Source of the DNA: Paraphoma chrysanthemicola
Taxonomy: Eukaryota > Ascomycota > Dothideomycetes > Pleosporales > Phaeosphaeriaceae
NCBI GenBank assembly: GCA_020744225.1
Contig: JAGMWG010000001.1
Location: forward strand, 868,001-932,000
Length of the DNA stretch: 64,000 bases
Reading direction: 5' to 3'
Both the position numbers and the translations under genes were made by a program. This document shows positions 33,318-46,351 of the stretch, one piece after another. The notes beneath the pieces were generated by a model. That model had not been told where the DNA came from. It did not search any database and worked only from the letters and a program-made list of their open reading frames with translations. Position 1 is the first letter of the stretch; every line of letters starts with the position of its first letter.

Positions 33318-34169
33318 ATGAAGACCTCTGCTGTCCTCTCTTCCCTGCTCTTCGGCTCCCTCGCCGTTGCTGCGCCCTTTGACAGGCGCGCGCTCGTCTA
33401 CAAGACCGAGGTCGTCACCGAGACCGTCGTTGTCTTCACCACCGTCTACGAGGACGATGTCGTGCCTGTAGCTACGACCACGCCCGCCGGCTATTTCTAC
33501 GAGCAGCCCAAGGCTCCCTCGAGCGCTGCGGCCAAGCCCACTTCTGCTCAGGCGCCCGTCAACTCTCCTCCTGCCGCCGAGAAGAAGCCCACAAGCGTCT
33601 ACGTTGCGCCTCCTGTTGCTCCTACTCCTACTCCCACTCCTGCGCCAGCTCCCGCTCCCGCTCCATCTCCGTCTCCCGCCCCCGTTGTCGAGCAGCCCAA
33701 GCCAGCAGAACAGCCCAAGCCAGTGGAGCAAGCTCAGCCCGCTACCTCTGCCTACGTTGCTCCCGCTCCCGCTGCCCCCAGCCCATCTCCCGTCGCTCAG
33801 GTCAAGCCCACCACCGGCGGCACCTCGACTGGCGAGCAGTACTCAAGCGTCGACATGACCATCTACGACAACAACGGTGGCTTCGGCGCCTGCGGCACCA
33901 AGCTGTACGACACCGACATGATTGTTGCCCTCGCCCAGCCCGCCTGGGGAGCCTCGACCTACGACACCATGACCGGCGCTGCTACCAACCCATGGTGTGG
34001 CCAGAAGATCAAGGTCGATTACAACGGCAACTCCATCGAGGCCACCATCATGGACTTGTGCCCTGGCTGCTCTGGTCACGACATCGATCTTTCGCTCGCT
34101 GCCTGGACCAAGTTGACGGGCTTGACCGAGAAGACGCGCCTCAAGGCTTCGTGGTCCAAGATCTCCTAA
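33318..34169 (+). CDS. secreted double-psi beta-barrel protein (Asp f 7/RlpA-like)
   Basis: 283 residues from ATG 33318 (context CAAAATG) to TAA 34167-34169, no intron. The signal peptide is about residues 1-18 (ending VAAAP). A linker of about 120 residues is rich in Pro, Ala, Ser and Thr, with PT and PA repeats (33600-33800) and QPKP repeats, likely O-glycosylated. The last 100 residues form a double-psi beta-barrel related to expansins, barwin and the fungal allergen Asp f 7: VDMTIYDNNGGFGACG, NPWCGQKIKV, and MDLCPGCSGHDIDLS, where the Asp and cysteines match the family. The family binds or loosens cell-wall polysaccharide without a known catalytic residue set (family knowledge). Long GC-rich upstream DNA suggests a strongly regulated promoter. 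Confidence 0.92.
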   Translation: MKTSAVLSSLLFGSLAVAAPFDRRALVYKTEVVTETVVVFTTVYEDDVVPVATTTPAGYFYEQPKAPSSAAAKPTSAQAPVNSPPAAEKKPTSVYVAPPVAPTPTPTPAPAPAPAPSPSPAPVVEQPKPAEQPKPVEQAQPATSAYVAPAPAAPSPSPVAQVKPTTGGTSTGEQYSSVDMTIYDNNGGFGACGTKLYDTDMIVALAQPAWGASTYDTMTGAATNPWCGQKIKVDYNGNSIEATIMDLCPGCSGHDIDLSLAAWTKLTGLTEKTRLKASWSKIS

Positions 34170-37100
34170 GCGCCGCGCTGTCTCTCACCTATCTCCTTTC
34201 CAAGCCCTTCTTGCCTCCACTATGTAAAAGGGGACTCGACATGATCAGAAACCCCTTCTTGTGCATGCCCAGCCTTCCTTTTGCTTAGCTACCGCCACGA
34301 AATCAAATATACCCACCTATTCTTGTCCAAAGAATCACCGCTAGCGCAGGCAGGTCAGCGCTTTGCATGACACGTTACGATCAAACACAACACAGGCAGG
34401 CCAAACATCAACTTTTGGGGTTCTGGGGAAACAATCATCAGCTTGTTTTACTTTTTATCACTTGAGGCCTTGCGCGTCGTCCGCAGCCATCTTTGCGCCG
34501 CTGTCCAAGACGTATTTGGGCATGGGCGCGAGACTGGCGTGTGTGACATCTTTTACAACCTTCTTGTCGCTCCTTTTGCAGTCCAGCTCTCTTGGACTGT
34601 TATTTAGATTCTTTCTTCTTCGTGTACACGATCACTCTAGGGCAAAATGGTGTATGGGAGAACATTCACGTTCGCTTTCTTGGATACCCATGCATCTGTT
34701 GGAGGAAATTATAAACCTACCAAAATAACAAAACTTGACATTCAAACAAAAACTTCGCTCTGATTGCATGCATTGTGATGTCCTGGAGGGATTGTTGTCC
34801 ATCCTCATCTCCGCACCTAGACACGCCGGCCCGGCTCCTTCACATGTTTAATTACGATGCGCCAATGTGGTACGTACACGCATTCTATTTCAGCGTGGCT
34901 GTGCTGTGCACGTTCACCTTTTCCATTTCGATTCACAGCCGCACCGCCCCGGAAGTCTAAATGTAACCTCGTTCGCGCGTATCCGTCCGAGACTGGGACA
35001 TGTGCCATGCGCTCAAAGTCTCGTACCCCGTGTTGGTCGCGCATTCACATGGAGAAATCACAACATAATGAAAGTCAGCGTTAGGAGGCCTGAGAACAAA
35101 GAAAACAAGCGCGAGAGTCTAGATCTCCTGAACAAACAAAGAATACATCAGCCCTTTCTTTTCTTTCCGTTTCGTTTTGTTTCGAACCACGCACACACAT
35201 CGGTATGCCTGCCGTCTTTGTCCGTTCGTTTGTTCGTTCGTTCAAACAATCGTTCAAACAATCGATCGAACAATGCGCGCGCGCTGAGCACGCCCGGGGA
35301 ACGACGGCATTTATGCACGCAGGCGAGCATGCTCGTGCGTTGGTTTGAGGGGCCGGGGCGGTGCGGGTGTTTCATGGGCTTTGGATAGATTTTGGCTTTG
35401 TGAAGGAGGGCAGGTTAAGGTACGGAAGAAAGGGAGAACGGCAACAAAAGGTACTTTTATGGTTTGGTTGTTTGAGGAGGTGGGTGTTTCGCTTGTTTTG
35501 AAAGATGTTTGGTGGATGAGACACGACATACGGTTGATGTGTTGCTGCTTTCGACAAGCGTAAGTTTTAAGACTTTGCACAGAAGATTTCTGGTAGTTTT
35601 TTGCGTGTCACTGTGCTAAGGGGGGGTGGAAGTAGATGGGGTGCACATCTGGAACGGGAAGGCACGTGACTTGCATGCAACTTTCGAACCTGCGATTCCG
35701 CAGTTCTGAAGGCAAGCTTGAGCACCACTTGTCGAATGTTCTCTCTGTTGATCAACATCCCTCGAAGTTATGATAGAGTGATCAAGCAAGGAGGAGATGC
35801 TGATGTCGAACGGATCAAATCAACCCTTTCCACTGCTCTCCACATCCATCAGTCCTGCACATGTCACAGCAGCATGTACAGCACCTTGATTCAAAGGTAC
35901 CTAAGTTACTTTACTTCCAGTTCCATCTTCTCCAACCAATATCTTAACCCTACCCACCTTGCATCTTCACACCTGATTCATCGAGTCAGGCCCAATGCAC
36001 CCCACATGCACACCCAACCACCGTAAAACCTTCTCAACAACACAACCAAACTCAAAGCTCCACATCCAGCCATCTTTAACCGCCGGCAAACCCACTACTT
36101 TCCACACTTGCTTGCCCGACCTGCCCCAAATGGTAACTTGCACATTTTACGCACCGTGAAAATTGCGCCGTGGTGGGAAAATTCCGGTGGTTGAGGTCGT
36201 GCTGCTGTGTTGGTGTGCGAAATGTTGAGGCAAGGGATAGCAAGGTATTTTCACATGTCTAACTTTGTATTTGCACTTGCACTTGCAGCGATGCAACACA
36301 GTTGGATTGGGATGCAGACTTTCGCGTTCACATGTTCATGTCCATGCTATCGGAGTCTGTCGTAATAGTGTAGAATATTATATCCGAGGCTCAGATTATT
36401 CAAACGCGTGCCTTCCATACGCGATTACATTTCCCTAGGCATTTACTACGTGCAAACACATGCGCACGTCGTGCTGAGAAATCCTCCCATCTTCACACAC
36501 CTCGTTCACAGCGTCACGGGCGTGAATGCAACCAAGATCCGACATTTAACCGACCAACGCACGTGCGATAACGGCGCAAGGTCGGATGAGTGGAGTGTGA
36601 AGTGCGCGGAGGGAGGTGGAAGTCGGAGATGCCCGCGTGGGGTGATGTGCATGCGATTGTCACAGAAAGCAATGTGCGGCGAAAGTTGCGGGATGGGGAA
36701 TGACGTCGCATGTGTCGGTTTGTACTGTACGTGTTTGCTTGTTCAGCGACGATATTAATCATCGAGGATGTGATGGTGAATGTCAGTAATCAAATCACAA
36801 GAATGATGCAATGCATCGCTCGTGTCGCGCGGGGTGTCCACAGTAATTGCAGCAAAGTGTAATGTCAATGTTGAGTTGTACATCCTATAGCAATGATCTG
36901 TCTACAGGTACAGTGCGTGCCGTATCGCATCCCATTCCAATTCAATTCATGTCGCCGTTGAAGCTCGTCGAGACCTTTACGCCAAAAAGCTCGTTCATGT
37001 GATGTCCTCCTCTAGAATGTCGGTCTTGTGGGTATAGAACATGAGCTGCTCAGTCCATTCCGCTTTTGTTAGAGCAGCTCGAAAGCAGTCTTGCTAGCCG

Positions 37101-37225
37101 TCTCGTTTCCTCCGTCCCAGGTATTCTCCCCTTCAGCCCATCGCATGGGTATATTATGTACAATCGCCCAACCCGAGACGTCCAGCGTGTATTTTCATCG
37201 TCATCGCATCGTGAACCTTATTCAT
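34170..37225. other. long intergenic stretch
   Basis: 3 kb without a supportable gene on either strand. It contains a short tetranucleotide-type repeat near 35222-35285 (listed separately). The frame of 116 codons near 36408 has no support. Confidence 0.5.
35222..35285. repeat. low-complexity GTTC/AACA tandem repeat
   Basis: Imperfect tandem units GTTC and CAAACAATCGTT, followed by a short run of alternating GC. It lies in non-coding DNA and looks like a decayed microsatellite. Confidence 0.8.
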
Positions 37226-37651
37226 CTATGCGTGAAGGCTGGCTCCGCCGGACTCGATTGCCTCAATCTCAGCCGCGGTCCACGAAAGGCGCTGGAATCG
37301 TGCGGGCAGCTCGGAGCGGTCAAAGAACTCGCCCTTGCTGGCCTCGACTCGTCCCAGGGATGCACCGGGTGCGCCGCCTACATGGCCGCCTACGATGGAT
37401 GGGAAGCTCTGACCCGGGTTGAGGGGTCCGTGCTGCTGTGCCTTCTGTCGGTAGGATGCGAAGGACTCGGGCAGCGCGTGAGTGGGGGAGGCTGGGTGAG
37501 CTTGCGGTGTGTGGTCGACCTCTACGATGCAATTGTAAGTCTTTGGTAAGAGGCGGAGTAGTAAGCATCACGTACTGGAGGGGACGGTGCGCTTGCCCAG
37601 GAAGCGGATCAAGGGCTGGCGGCCCTGCTGGAGTACTTTGGTTGCGTGCAT
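37226..37651 (-). CDS. KGD4: Kgd4/YMR31, mitochondrial 2-oxoglutarate dehydrogenase subunit
   Basis: Minus-strand exons 37576-37651 and 37226-37521 with a 54-base intron; 123 residues. The start MHATKVLQQGRQPLIRFLGKR is an arginine-rich mitochondrial presequence followed by the family motif LIRFLGKR. The core VDHTPQAHPASPTHALPESF and SYRQKAQQHGPL is diagnostic of the YMR31/MRPS36 family. Once annotated as a ribosomal protein, this small subunit links the E3 component to the 2-oxoglutarate dehydrogenase complex in the matrix (family knowledge). Transcribed divergently from Mediator subunit 18, 600 bases away. Size is normal and no lesion is seen. Confidence 0.9.
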
Positions 37652-38251
37652 TGTGGAAGAGGGCGGAAGCGGGGGTATTCGTGCACTTTGGTTGCAATGG
37701 TAATTTCACGAATGGTCGCAGTACTGGTGTTATAGCAGAGGAACACAGCGGGGACGGATAGGAGGGCGACGTGTGATGAGAATGGTGGTGAGCAGCTGCG
37801 ATGGTGGAGGAGAGCCGAGCATAAATGTTCCCAGGTTTATTCATGCGCCGAAAGCTACTTAACGCCGAGCCGCTGAAGCGATCAACTCCGCACTCGCACC
37901 AGGCCTGCCAATTGCGCCATCTGTCGTGCCATAATCGACTGAGCGGGGAACTTTTTCACATTTCTAAGCCAGATTTTCGCGCCGAGTGGGAGTTTCACGC
38001 GCCTCCGTGTGGGCGTTTGCAAGCTGTTCGCGCGCCTCGGCGTGTCCAGCCAAAGCTTCCCTGCAATGACAACTTCTAGCCCGCGACTTCTGCGCGTTCC
38101 CTCTGCCCCCCGCCAATCACCGCCTGTGAATCCCCGCCAGCCGGTCTCTTATCTGCCTACCCCACGAGAGGAGCTCCGCCGTTGACCCGTAGAAATTGAC
38201 CATCGATTCTGACGTCTCCGGGCGTGGCCTCATCCTGGACTTCACTTCTCC
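37652..38251. promoter_or_regulatory. divergent region Kgd4/MED18
   Basis: 600 bases between the start codons of two housekeeping genes. No coding frame supported. Confidence 0.45.
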
Positions 38252-39134
38252 ATGCACGAACTGCTCCTCTACGGACAGGTCCCCGCCAGCCGCCATGATC
38301 AAGTCCTGAAGATTCTGGCAGGGCTTGCTGCCATGCAGCCCCGTCGCATTCTGCAGCGATGCATCCTCTACAAGCCCCAGCGCGAGCCTGAGGAGCCTGG
38401 GCTAAATGTACGCCGGGGAGGTACACAGAATGTTGCAGTGAAGCAGGCGAAGCCGACAGCAGCTCCCGCTCTGTACTACACGAAGCTCGTGCAGAAGCTG
38501 TCTGAGGACGACTTTGGCACGGGAGATGGCTTAGAGAGGCAGAGCGGGCAGCATCTGTCCGCCAACGTAGCAGACGGCGAGGAGCCCAAATGGTCGATGC
38601 GATGGGAGGATATCCCAGATACTGGCGACAGAGGGGTGTCAATACGCTTCACCAACAGCACCGATCTTCTCTCTGGTGATCCACATGCGCAAATGATTGC
38701 CGCAGGCCCGAATCGGTAGGTGCACTGTCATATGTAATCACACATACAGCTGATCCCAGCGCAGCTTTGTAACAGAGTACTACATCGAAGGATACCGCTT
38801 CGTGCTCGGCAACGTCGTCATATTCCTCCATCGCATTCTACACGAACCCGGCGTCCGCAGCGTCGAGGAAGCACCGAAAACGCATCTGCCATCTTTCGCT
38901 TCTCTGAAGCTCCTTGACTTGAGTGGTGCTTACATATTGGAGGCGAAGGTGCGCGTGCAGGACTTCAAGGACGCAACTATACTAGAAAGTGGCGTAAACG
39001 AGTTGAAGGAGTTTCAGAAGCAGATGAGGGGCTGTGTCGAACTGTCCCTACCGGATCGATTGTCACTAGACACTCGCGTGAAGTACAAACCACCTCACGC
39101 GGCTGCAGCGAGCGCGCAGAACCGGCCTCGCTGA
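38252..39134 (+). CDS. MED18: Mediator complex subunit 18
   Basis: Two exons 38252-38715 and 38765-39134 with a 49-base intron; 277 residues. The opening MHELLLYGQVPASRHDQVL is typical of fungal Med18 (Srb5), as are the central WEDIPD and the second-half strands FVTEYYIEGYRFVLGNVVIFLHRIL and LSGAYILEAKVRVQDF. Med18 pairs with Med20 in the Mediator head module, which couples activators to RNA polymerase II in the nucleus. The acceptor was chosen at 38764, because an earlier AG gives a stop at once. No oddities. Confidence 0.93.
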
Positions 39135-39836
39135 GACCTGCTGTCGACACACCAAATGTGGCTGCAACAAACACGGGAGCATCTGCTGATATGCATGTGA
39201 CATCAATCGCCTCCGGTGCATTCTCGTACCTCGGTCGACGGGATTCATGGTCCAACGCGGTACGGTCAACCGAGATGACACACCACAAAGTACGACGTGG
39301 ACGACAAGGCATATGGCGAAGCAGTATGTCCCGAAGATTTGGCTCGCTCGTTCAGCCTGACATCGATGCAGGTATGTAGTGGAGTCGCTGGATTTCCACA
39401 CGGACCTGATGTCAGCATGTGTGAGAAATTCAACTCGGGCGGATAAAGTTAGGCATTGCCTTAAGCTCGATGTATTGAAAGACATGATGTTGTGATAGTA
39501 TGGTCAGTGAGAGCGTCACCATGCGTACGTCCTTCCGAGGTCAATGCACATTGATTCGCGTGTTTTGAGAATCGTGACATGCGTGATGTATTTGCCTGTG
39601 GATCTTGAAGACACGCTCAATGCTTCTGGGTGCCACTGCGCAGTGAAAGGTCATGGCTACTTCTCAAAGCAACCCTGACATCGTGACAACTTGCGCACGT
39701 GCCCGCGCGTAAGCGCGTTTCGCGTTGGAGGCAAGAGTAAGCGACCCATGAACCTTACCTCCCACGACAACAACAACCTCGATCGATACAACACAAGCCA
39801 ACAGTCGTCACATATCCCGCCGACGCCTTGCGCATC
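39135..39836. other. intergenic, no gene seen
   Basis: 702 bases between Mediator subunit 18 and the polynucleotide kinase gene, both on the plus strand. Nothing recognised. Confidence 0.5.
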
Positions 39837-41804
39837 ATGGCTGAGCGGCCGGGCTTGGGAAAGCGACAAAGCTCAAACGACAGAGGAGTCTCTCCGCCGC
39901 CATCAAAACGAAAACAACAGTCCACTACCACAAGTGCGGAGACTGCATGATATGCGTAAGATAGCATACTGACTCAATCGTAGGCAAAGCTGTTGCCAAC
40001 TTCTTTACGCCAGCGTCAAAAAAGGAACCAAGTAAAATGTCATGGCGGATTGTCAAGAACAGTCTCTTAGTCGGCCGTTACGCTCCAGCAACAAAAATTG
40101 CTTTGCAAGACCGAGCCAAAGTAGCCGCATTCGACTTCGTATGGCCACATGTGTGAAACGAAAGGAGTATAGCTGTGCCTAACACCGGTATTGTAGGATT
40201 CGACGTTGATCACCTCCGCATCTGGCAAGGTCTTCAGTCGCGATGCGAGCGACTGGAAGTGGTGGCACAGCAGTGTACCAACCACGCTAAAGAGACTTTA
40301 CGAAGAAGGGTATCTCGTTGCAATTGTGAGCAACCAAGGAGGCATCAGCCTGAGGTCTGACCCGAAGACTGTCAAATCAGACCAGAAGCGACTATCGGAC
40401 TTTAAGCAGAAGGTTTCGGCCGTACTCAGCCAGCTTGACATACCGTGTTCCGTGTACGCTGCCACCAGTCGTGACCAGTATCGAAAGCCGCGGACTGGGA
40501 TGTGGGATGAGCTGCTTGATGAATACGATCTTGATGACGTGGTCGACCTAAATAATTCGTTCTTTGTTGGGGACGCGGGTGGCCGAGAAGCGATAGCAGG
40601 TGGTGTAAAAGATCACTCCTGCGTGGACAGGTATGTGCTAGTGGATTGGGTCCTGCTCAACGAAGCTGCTAATAATAACCAGACATTTTGCAGCGAATGT
40701 TGGGATAGCTTTTCATACTCCTGAGGAGTATTTCCTCCAAGAAGAGCCAAGACCCTATACGAGAGATTTCGACCCTACTGTATACATTGGCGAGCATGAG
40801 CCTGAGCTGGCTGACCAATCCACATCTGCATGTATGTTCGGACAACATCAGCCACTCGGAACGTACTTGACCACTGAGAGCTGACATTGCACGCAGCACC
40901 GGCATTTACGAAACGGTATCCACTGGACATCGTCCTCTTCTGTGGCAGCCCGGGCGCCGGAAAATCCTCGTACTATTGGAGGAACCTTCAACCATTGGGG
41001 TACAGTCGGGTTAATCAAGACATACTGAAGACTGTATGTTTCCCGCCCACGTGTATCTGCATTGCAGCAAGTCGTACCACCAGGTGACATCTGAGTAACC
41101 TTTTGAAACAGCGCGAGAAATGTATCAAGGCGGCAACTGCGTTGATTCAAGATGGCACCAGCGTAGTCATCGGTATGTATATTCGGAACCCCAACCACGC
41201 CGCAGACAGACGACATGGGTGACCTAACCTGGTTAGACAACACGAACGCAGATCCAGATACACGTGCAATCTGGGTCTCGTTGGCACAGAAGCTGAATGT
41301 ACCGATACGGTGTGTTCTCTTCACAGCGCCGGCGAAGTTGTGCGAGCATAATGACACATTCCGGGCGTTGAACGTAGGCAGCGAAGTAAGTTTCCCAACG
41401 CCGAGCATTCGTGCAGAAACATACGCTGCGTCGTCCTTCCCCGTACAGTTACTCCTTCCAACCGTTACACTACCTCGATGAGGCAGTTCCAGGCCGCAGA
41501 AACGCCCACGGCAACTTCTGGCGAACCAGAGGACTTTCGTGTTCTGACAATTTCCACAGACTAATCCTGAGAGCCGGTCTATACTGCCGAAACTTGCATT
41601 TACTGGCTTCGCTTCCAGGTATCGCGAGCCTAAAGTCTCGGAAGGATTTGCAGAAATCATCATGACAGAGTTCAAGGTATGTACCACGCGAGCTGGCTTG
41701 CCAGCCACGCAGCTTTAGGCGCAGAAGTGCATTCTAACCGAGGTGCATTATAGTTCGAAGGTTCAGACGAGCAAAAGAGGCTATGGAGCCGGCATTGGAC
41801 CTGA
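39837..41804 (+). CDS. pnk1: bifunctional polynucleotide 3'-phosphatase/5'-kinase
   Basis: DNA-end repair enzyme that removes 3'-phosphates and phosphorylates 5'-hydroxyls at breaks, in the nucleus. Nine exons: 39837-39933, 39984-40138, 40197-40630, 40683-40831, 40897-41033, 41112-41172, 41237-41385, 41560-41676, 41754-41804; 449 residues. HAD phosphatase motif DFDST (residues 83-87) is completed across intron 2. SNQGG and KPRTGMWD follow, then the phosphatase tail VGDAGGRE. Kinase P-loop GSPGAGKS (295-302), then NTNADPDTRAIW and the C-terminal AFTGFASRYREP. There is no FHA domain at the N-terminus, as usual in fungi. The first donor is the weak GTGCGG, chosen because the stronger GTAAGA downstream leaves an in-frame stop. 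Intron 7 is long (174 bases). Confidence 0.93.
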
Positions 41805-44739
41805 TTCGAGGGCATAACGGCAATGGACGGAACGTGTACGCTGGGATCAGCCTTACACGCGAGTATTAGGTCTGACGACGCTTCTCTGCGTCAATAGCAC
41901 GTTCGATGCAAGAGGTTCCTCCGCAGGACTGCTATTGGTGAGTAATCCTCGAGGGATCGCAGTCGAGCACATGCTCGCAGCACTAGTTCAGCCTTCGTTG
42001 AACACATGGATACCGTTCAGTTGAGCCAGCACTCTAGGCGATACTTTGCTTACTTGCAGTCAATACCTCGTGCATTATGCGCACGCAGCCATGATTTACT
42101 TGCAATGCTCAATGGCTGACTTGAACAATTGTGCAGCATACATCATGATGAGGGAATTATCTTCTGCTGCTAACCAGTTGGGCATTCTGCGGGCTTCAGC
42201 GTGCCGGTGCCCCGACAGCCCACAATTGCCATGCGCTCGGTTGAGAAGGTCCGTTATCGATACCTACTCCCAATCAAGCCGCGGCCCCATGTCTGCAAAT
42301 TTTGGTTAGGATCAGCAAGACTAAATCACAGAGGTCCACGTTGCGCGGTCTCGACCGCCAGATCATCCAGACTGCGACATGCCGTGCTCGCTGCCCACAG
42401 TGACCGGACAAATTCACGTTACTCATCTGGCAAAATGCAAATTCTGCACTGGTGCGAAATAGCCGTGAGGCTACTCACATGACGGGTGACACGTGGGCAA
42501 GAAAGTCCTCTCCTCATGCGCAATCTGTACCTGAAGCCGTTGCTAGTCGTCTGCTCATGCTCATGCTCACCGGCTGTTGTTCATGCAAGTTGAGCGTTGC
42601 TGGGAAAACGGTATGATCCCGCCCGCTCTGCATGTGGACAAGGTGCCGTGCCGTCGTCTTCACGAATGGAAAGCCAGACCTGAAAAGCCAGTCAGCAAAG
42701 TGGATGGCGGGCGGCTGCCGAGTTGAGACCGGTCCGACACTACTTGCGAGCCTTCGTCATGATCTGAGCCAGCGGCTTTCAGCCCGCCATTCCCAGCGAC
42801 CTGTTACCGAGTCGAAGGCGAGCGCTAGCGCCACAGAACAGGCATGGCCTTTGCCAACTTGTCGTTCGTCGGGCTCAAGGATGCGATCGCATCGCATGTC
42901 GGCTGCTCCAAGACGGCACGGCGATCAAACCGGCGAATCAGCAGGTACCGGCTTGTCTCCCTCCGCCATTAAAGACCGCAACATATGATGCGCCTGGGGT
43001 TTTCAAGGCGAGCCTTATAGGAGCGCTTGTGTAGGAGAGGGCTGATAACGGTGACAACGTGTGGCTAACAATGCGCTGGCGCCGAAGGCAGTGAGGCTTG
43101 CAGCAAAGCGTGAAGACAAGGCCATACAAGGCACAGCTCAGCAAAAACAAGGTGCTGGGGTGCTCAGGTCGTGCGGCAAGGGCCGGACGCCAATCAGGAA
43201 CGTTCTAACGGCTAGCACACCAACAAGTCTCCCCCATGTGTCTGGATGCCGATGGTTTCTCCGTTGGGCGCGAAGGTTCTCCCAACCTCCTCGGGCGTCT
43301 CGCCGAGCACGACGTCACGTCTCAGCGATGTCTGAAGCGAGCGATTCAGTCGCGAAACGAAGCGTGCAAACTCTGAAGTAAACAAACATCCAGTGTTTGA
43401 AAAGCATCCTGATTCAAGTCGTAACAGCCGGTAGTGTTTGTTTGTTTTTCAGGTTCCATTTCTTCCGCGGCCAATCGGTGTGACGGCAAGACAATTGGAG
43501 CATAAACATTGCCAGCCATGGGTGCCTGTCGATGTCATCGCGCGACACGGCAAAGGGCGAGAAGGACACCGCCCAAAAGAGCAAAGTCGCAGAAGCTGTC
43601 GAACCAACATTTCGTCCTGCACTGCCCCATAATATCTGTCAACTGCGCGCCACGGTTGCGCTCACATGCGATTGAGTGGTAGACAGGTCACCACTACCGC
43701 GCCGCTGGTAGCACGACAACCTCACACAAGCAATATAGACGTGAAAGCCCAATACCATGTGACGATTCATGGCAGCACATCGTGAAGCGGAGTTGAAGCC
43801 TGACAGAGAGCATGCTCCTGCGCCGCTTACTCAAAGCCTATTTCCCCTTCCTGATGAGTGGGCCGTGAACGGTTTTCTCCACGCCTCCACCAACGAATTT
43901 TATTAGTTGGGGGAGAAAATATCGGCTGCCAGACATGTTGAGTCTGACTGGCCTGATGTGCTGCTGCAGCAACTCGTTGACGATCAATATTTTGGTCTAA
44001 ACAGCGGCTCGAGTGCTGGGGAGCCTGGTAAAGCGACGGCGCCCTGGTTTGAACTCTGTGCGGCGCTGGCTAAGGACAAGCAGGTGGTCACGGTCTTGTG
44101 CTCCGATGTGGGCAGGGCGTCCTGAGTCGTTGAAACCGGGGAGCGAAGAAGAGCTGCCGTCCGCTATTCCTGTCGCACCCTAGCAGCACTTTTGAGGTGA
44201 CGCTTGCTGGTGAAGACTTGGCATGCGTTCCGTAGCAGTGGGAGAAGCCAGCTGTGCGCCCCCGGTCGCTCGCTGTCCACACAAATGCTCAAATCTGTGC
44301 ACATCCCACACCCCATCCTAACGCTGTCTTCTGTTTGCCCACGTCAGTCGTATTGCTGCCAGCTTCATACCGCGTTATCGCTGCGCTGTCCATCACTTGT
44401 ACGCAGATCCGCCCTCCATCACGTTCCCCGTGAGTGCGACCTATCCCAGCCCACTTGGACTCACGTGCCAGCCGAATTGGGTGCGCCAGCCGACGGGCGC
44501 TGACTTTGCATCCAGAGCCTTCGCAGGATAAACAGGCCAAAAAGTACATACGTGGTCCTGCTTCGTGGCACCCTCCAAGCAACCCTCAAACCTTTCGCGA
44601 CCGCCACTTTGCCGGATACAGCCTTCTCCAGACCGCGACTTGGCTTCCATACTGCGTGCGCAGTTGGTTCTTAATCTGGTGATGGGATCCCAGCAGCCAT
44701 CACGAAAATTCACGTCACGCTCCGCCTACCAACACCAAC
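41805..44739. other. long intergenic stretch, no gene seen
   Basis: 2.9 kb with scattered short frames on both strands, none with splice support or motifs. I see no transposon ends or long repeats. The last part is CT-rich and precedes the gene at 44740. Confidence 0.45.
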
Positions 44740-46351
44740 ATGCACAACCTCAAACCTCTGATACTCCCCAAGCTCGTCGCGGCGCGCAAATCCTCTCAGA
44801 CTTCACTCAACATGTCTGCTGAGCCGACTTCGTCAATCTATTCCAACGCTGATTCCGGGTTTTACTCGGCTTCAGAGTGCTCGACACCGCCCACGCCAAG
44901 TATGCACGCCCGTGGGCACTTTCGCTTTCCCAGCTCAACCTCGTCGCTATCGTCGAGCCCGCCAACACATGAAGCCATTGAGCCACCCAACAGCTCCAGC
45001 AAGCTGCCCAAACTTACCGAGGAGCCTGTCGAGCGGGAATACGACTATGGCAATGAGGATCCTTATCGATGCTCATGTAAGTTCTTGTATCAATTCGTGA
45101 GATTGTATTTGCTAATGACTCATAGGCGATATTGATTTCTCTGGTCACGCACGAGACTGCTTCGTCTCAAAGGCTTATGATCCAGAGAACGAATACTTTA
45201 CTACTCACGACACTGAGTTGCGCCTTGCCAAGCGGCGGCGATCGCTAGAAGCATCCGCACACAGCATTGCCGGCAAGCTCGAGAGGCGATTCCCATCATT
45301 GTCGCGCAAAGTACGAGATCGTAATTCTACTCTTGGTCGAGTATCAAGGAGCGCAACTCCTTCGCGAGTGCCATCAACGCGCTCGTCGTCAATCACTAGC
45401 TCGGTCCACCATGCCTCGGCGGTTGACCTTACCGACAACTTCACTCCAATTCCTACCTCTACCCCTCTCGCAAGCAGAGAAACCTTTGACGACAATACGC
45501 CCACACCCATGGCAATCGATGTTGAGAAGGCAAATGCGATCGTTATCGACCCTGAGGAGGTCGCTGCTGACCGCTATGCGACCACGCCTCTACTCCCTCC
45601 GCTTCTGGTGAATTGTCGCAACGACTTCCCGACATCATCGCCCCTACAATCACCTACGATCGCCGATGCGACACAAACCATTGCTGCAACACCAGCAGGA
45701 ACTCCTCCAATGCGCGCATATCCTACGCCGCCTCTATCATCAAAACCATCGATTGCTTCTTTCAAGGGTCCACGCACCGGCTACATGGTCGCATCTGCAG
45801 ACATACCGCCGATGATGCTTGCCGATCCGAATGACAAGTGGGCCAACCTGCTAGGCCACGCGAACTTCACCATCCTCCCGGAACCCTACGTGCCTGAAGT
45901 CTGCAACGCCTACTCCGTCAAGCAGCTAATGGAGGAGTGGTCGCAGGCGCGCAACAATTACGCAAAGCACCAAGTGCGAACCGCGGAACACTATGGCGCC
46001 ACCTCCAAGTACTATCTGCTCACCGAGAAGAAGTGGGCCGAGATCGACGCTGAGTGGAAGAGGAACCACGATCTGGCCAAGTCGCATGCAGTAGCCATCG
46101 GCCAGGAGCTGGAGCCGACGTCTCCCACCGAGCCTGAACCATTAAGCAAGATGCCGACTCTCAACGACCCGAAGAGCGTGGGCAAGTTTCCCAAGCTTGG
46201 CGATGAAGACGTCGTCGGTCCGATGCTCCAGCAGTCACCATTATTTCAGAAGCCGCCATCCAAGAAGCGCGCGTTTCTCAAATTCCTTAGCGACTTGCGA
46301 TTCCCCGGGTCATTACTCGGGCGATCTCCGACCGGCGTACGAAGTCACTAG
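44740..46351 (+). CDS. conserved Ser/Pro-rich fungal protein
   Basis: Two exons 44740-45076 and 45126-46351 with a 49-base intron; 520 residues (an internal ATG at 44812 is an alternative start). The N-terminal and central parts are low-complexity, rich in Ser, Thr and Pro, with many SP/TP sites, an RYDYGNEDPYRC-like segment before the intron, and DIDFSGHARDCF after it. The ordered part is at about residues 330-420: ANFTILPEPYVPEVCNAYS, EEWSQARNNYAKHQVRTAEHYG and LLTEKKWAEIDAEWKRNHD, a predicted helical pair. Proteins of this kind are widespread in Pezizomycotina but functionally unassigned. No membrane segment. A signalling or scaffold role is only a guess from the phosphosite-rich composition. 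Confidence 0.8.

Noticed and set aside
37320..37844. 174-codon minus-strand frame over the Kgd4 locus
   Set aside because: It is in the wrong frame; the spliced Kgd4 reading explains the sequence with a recognised family.
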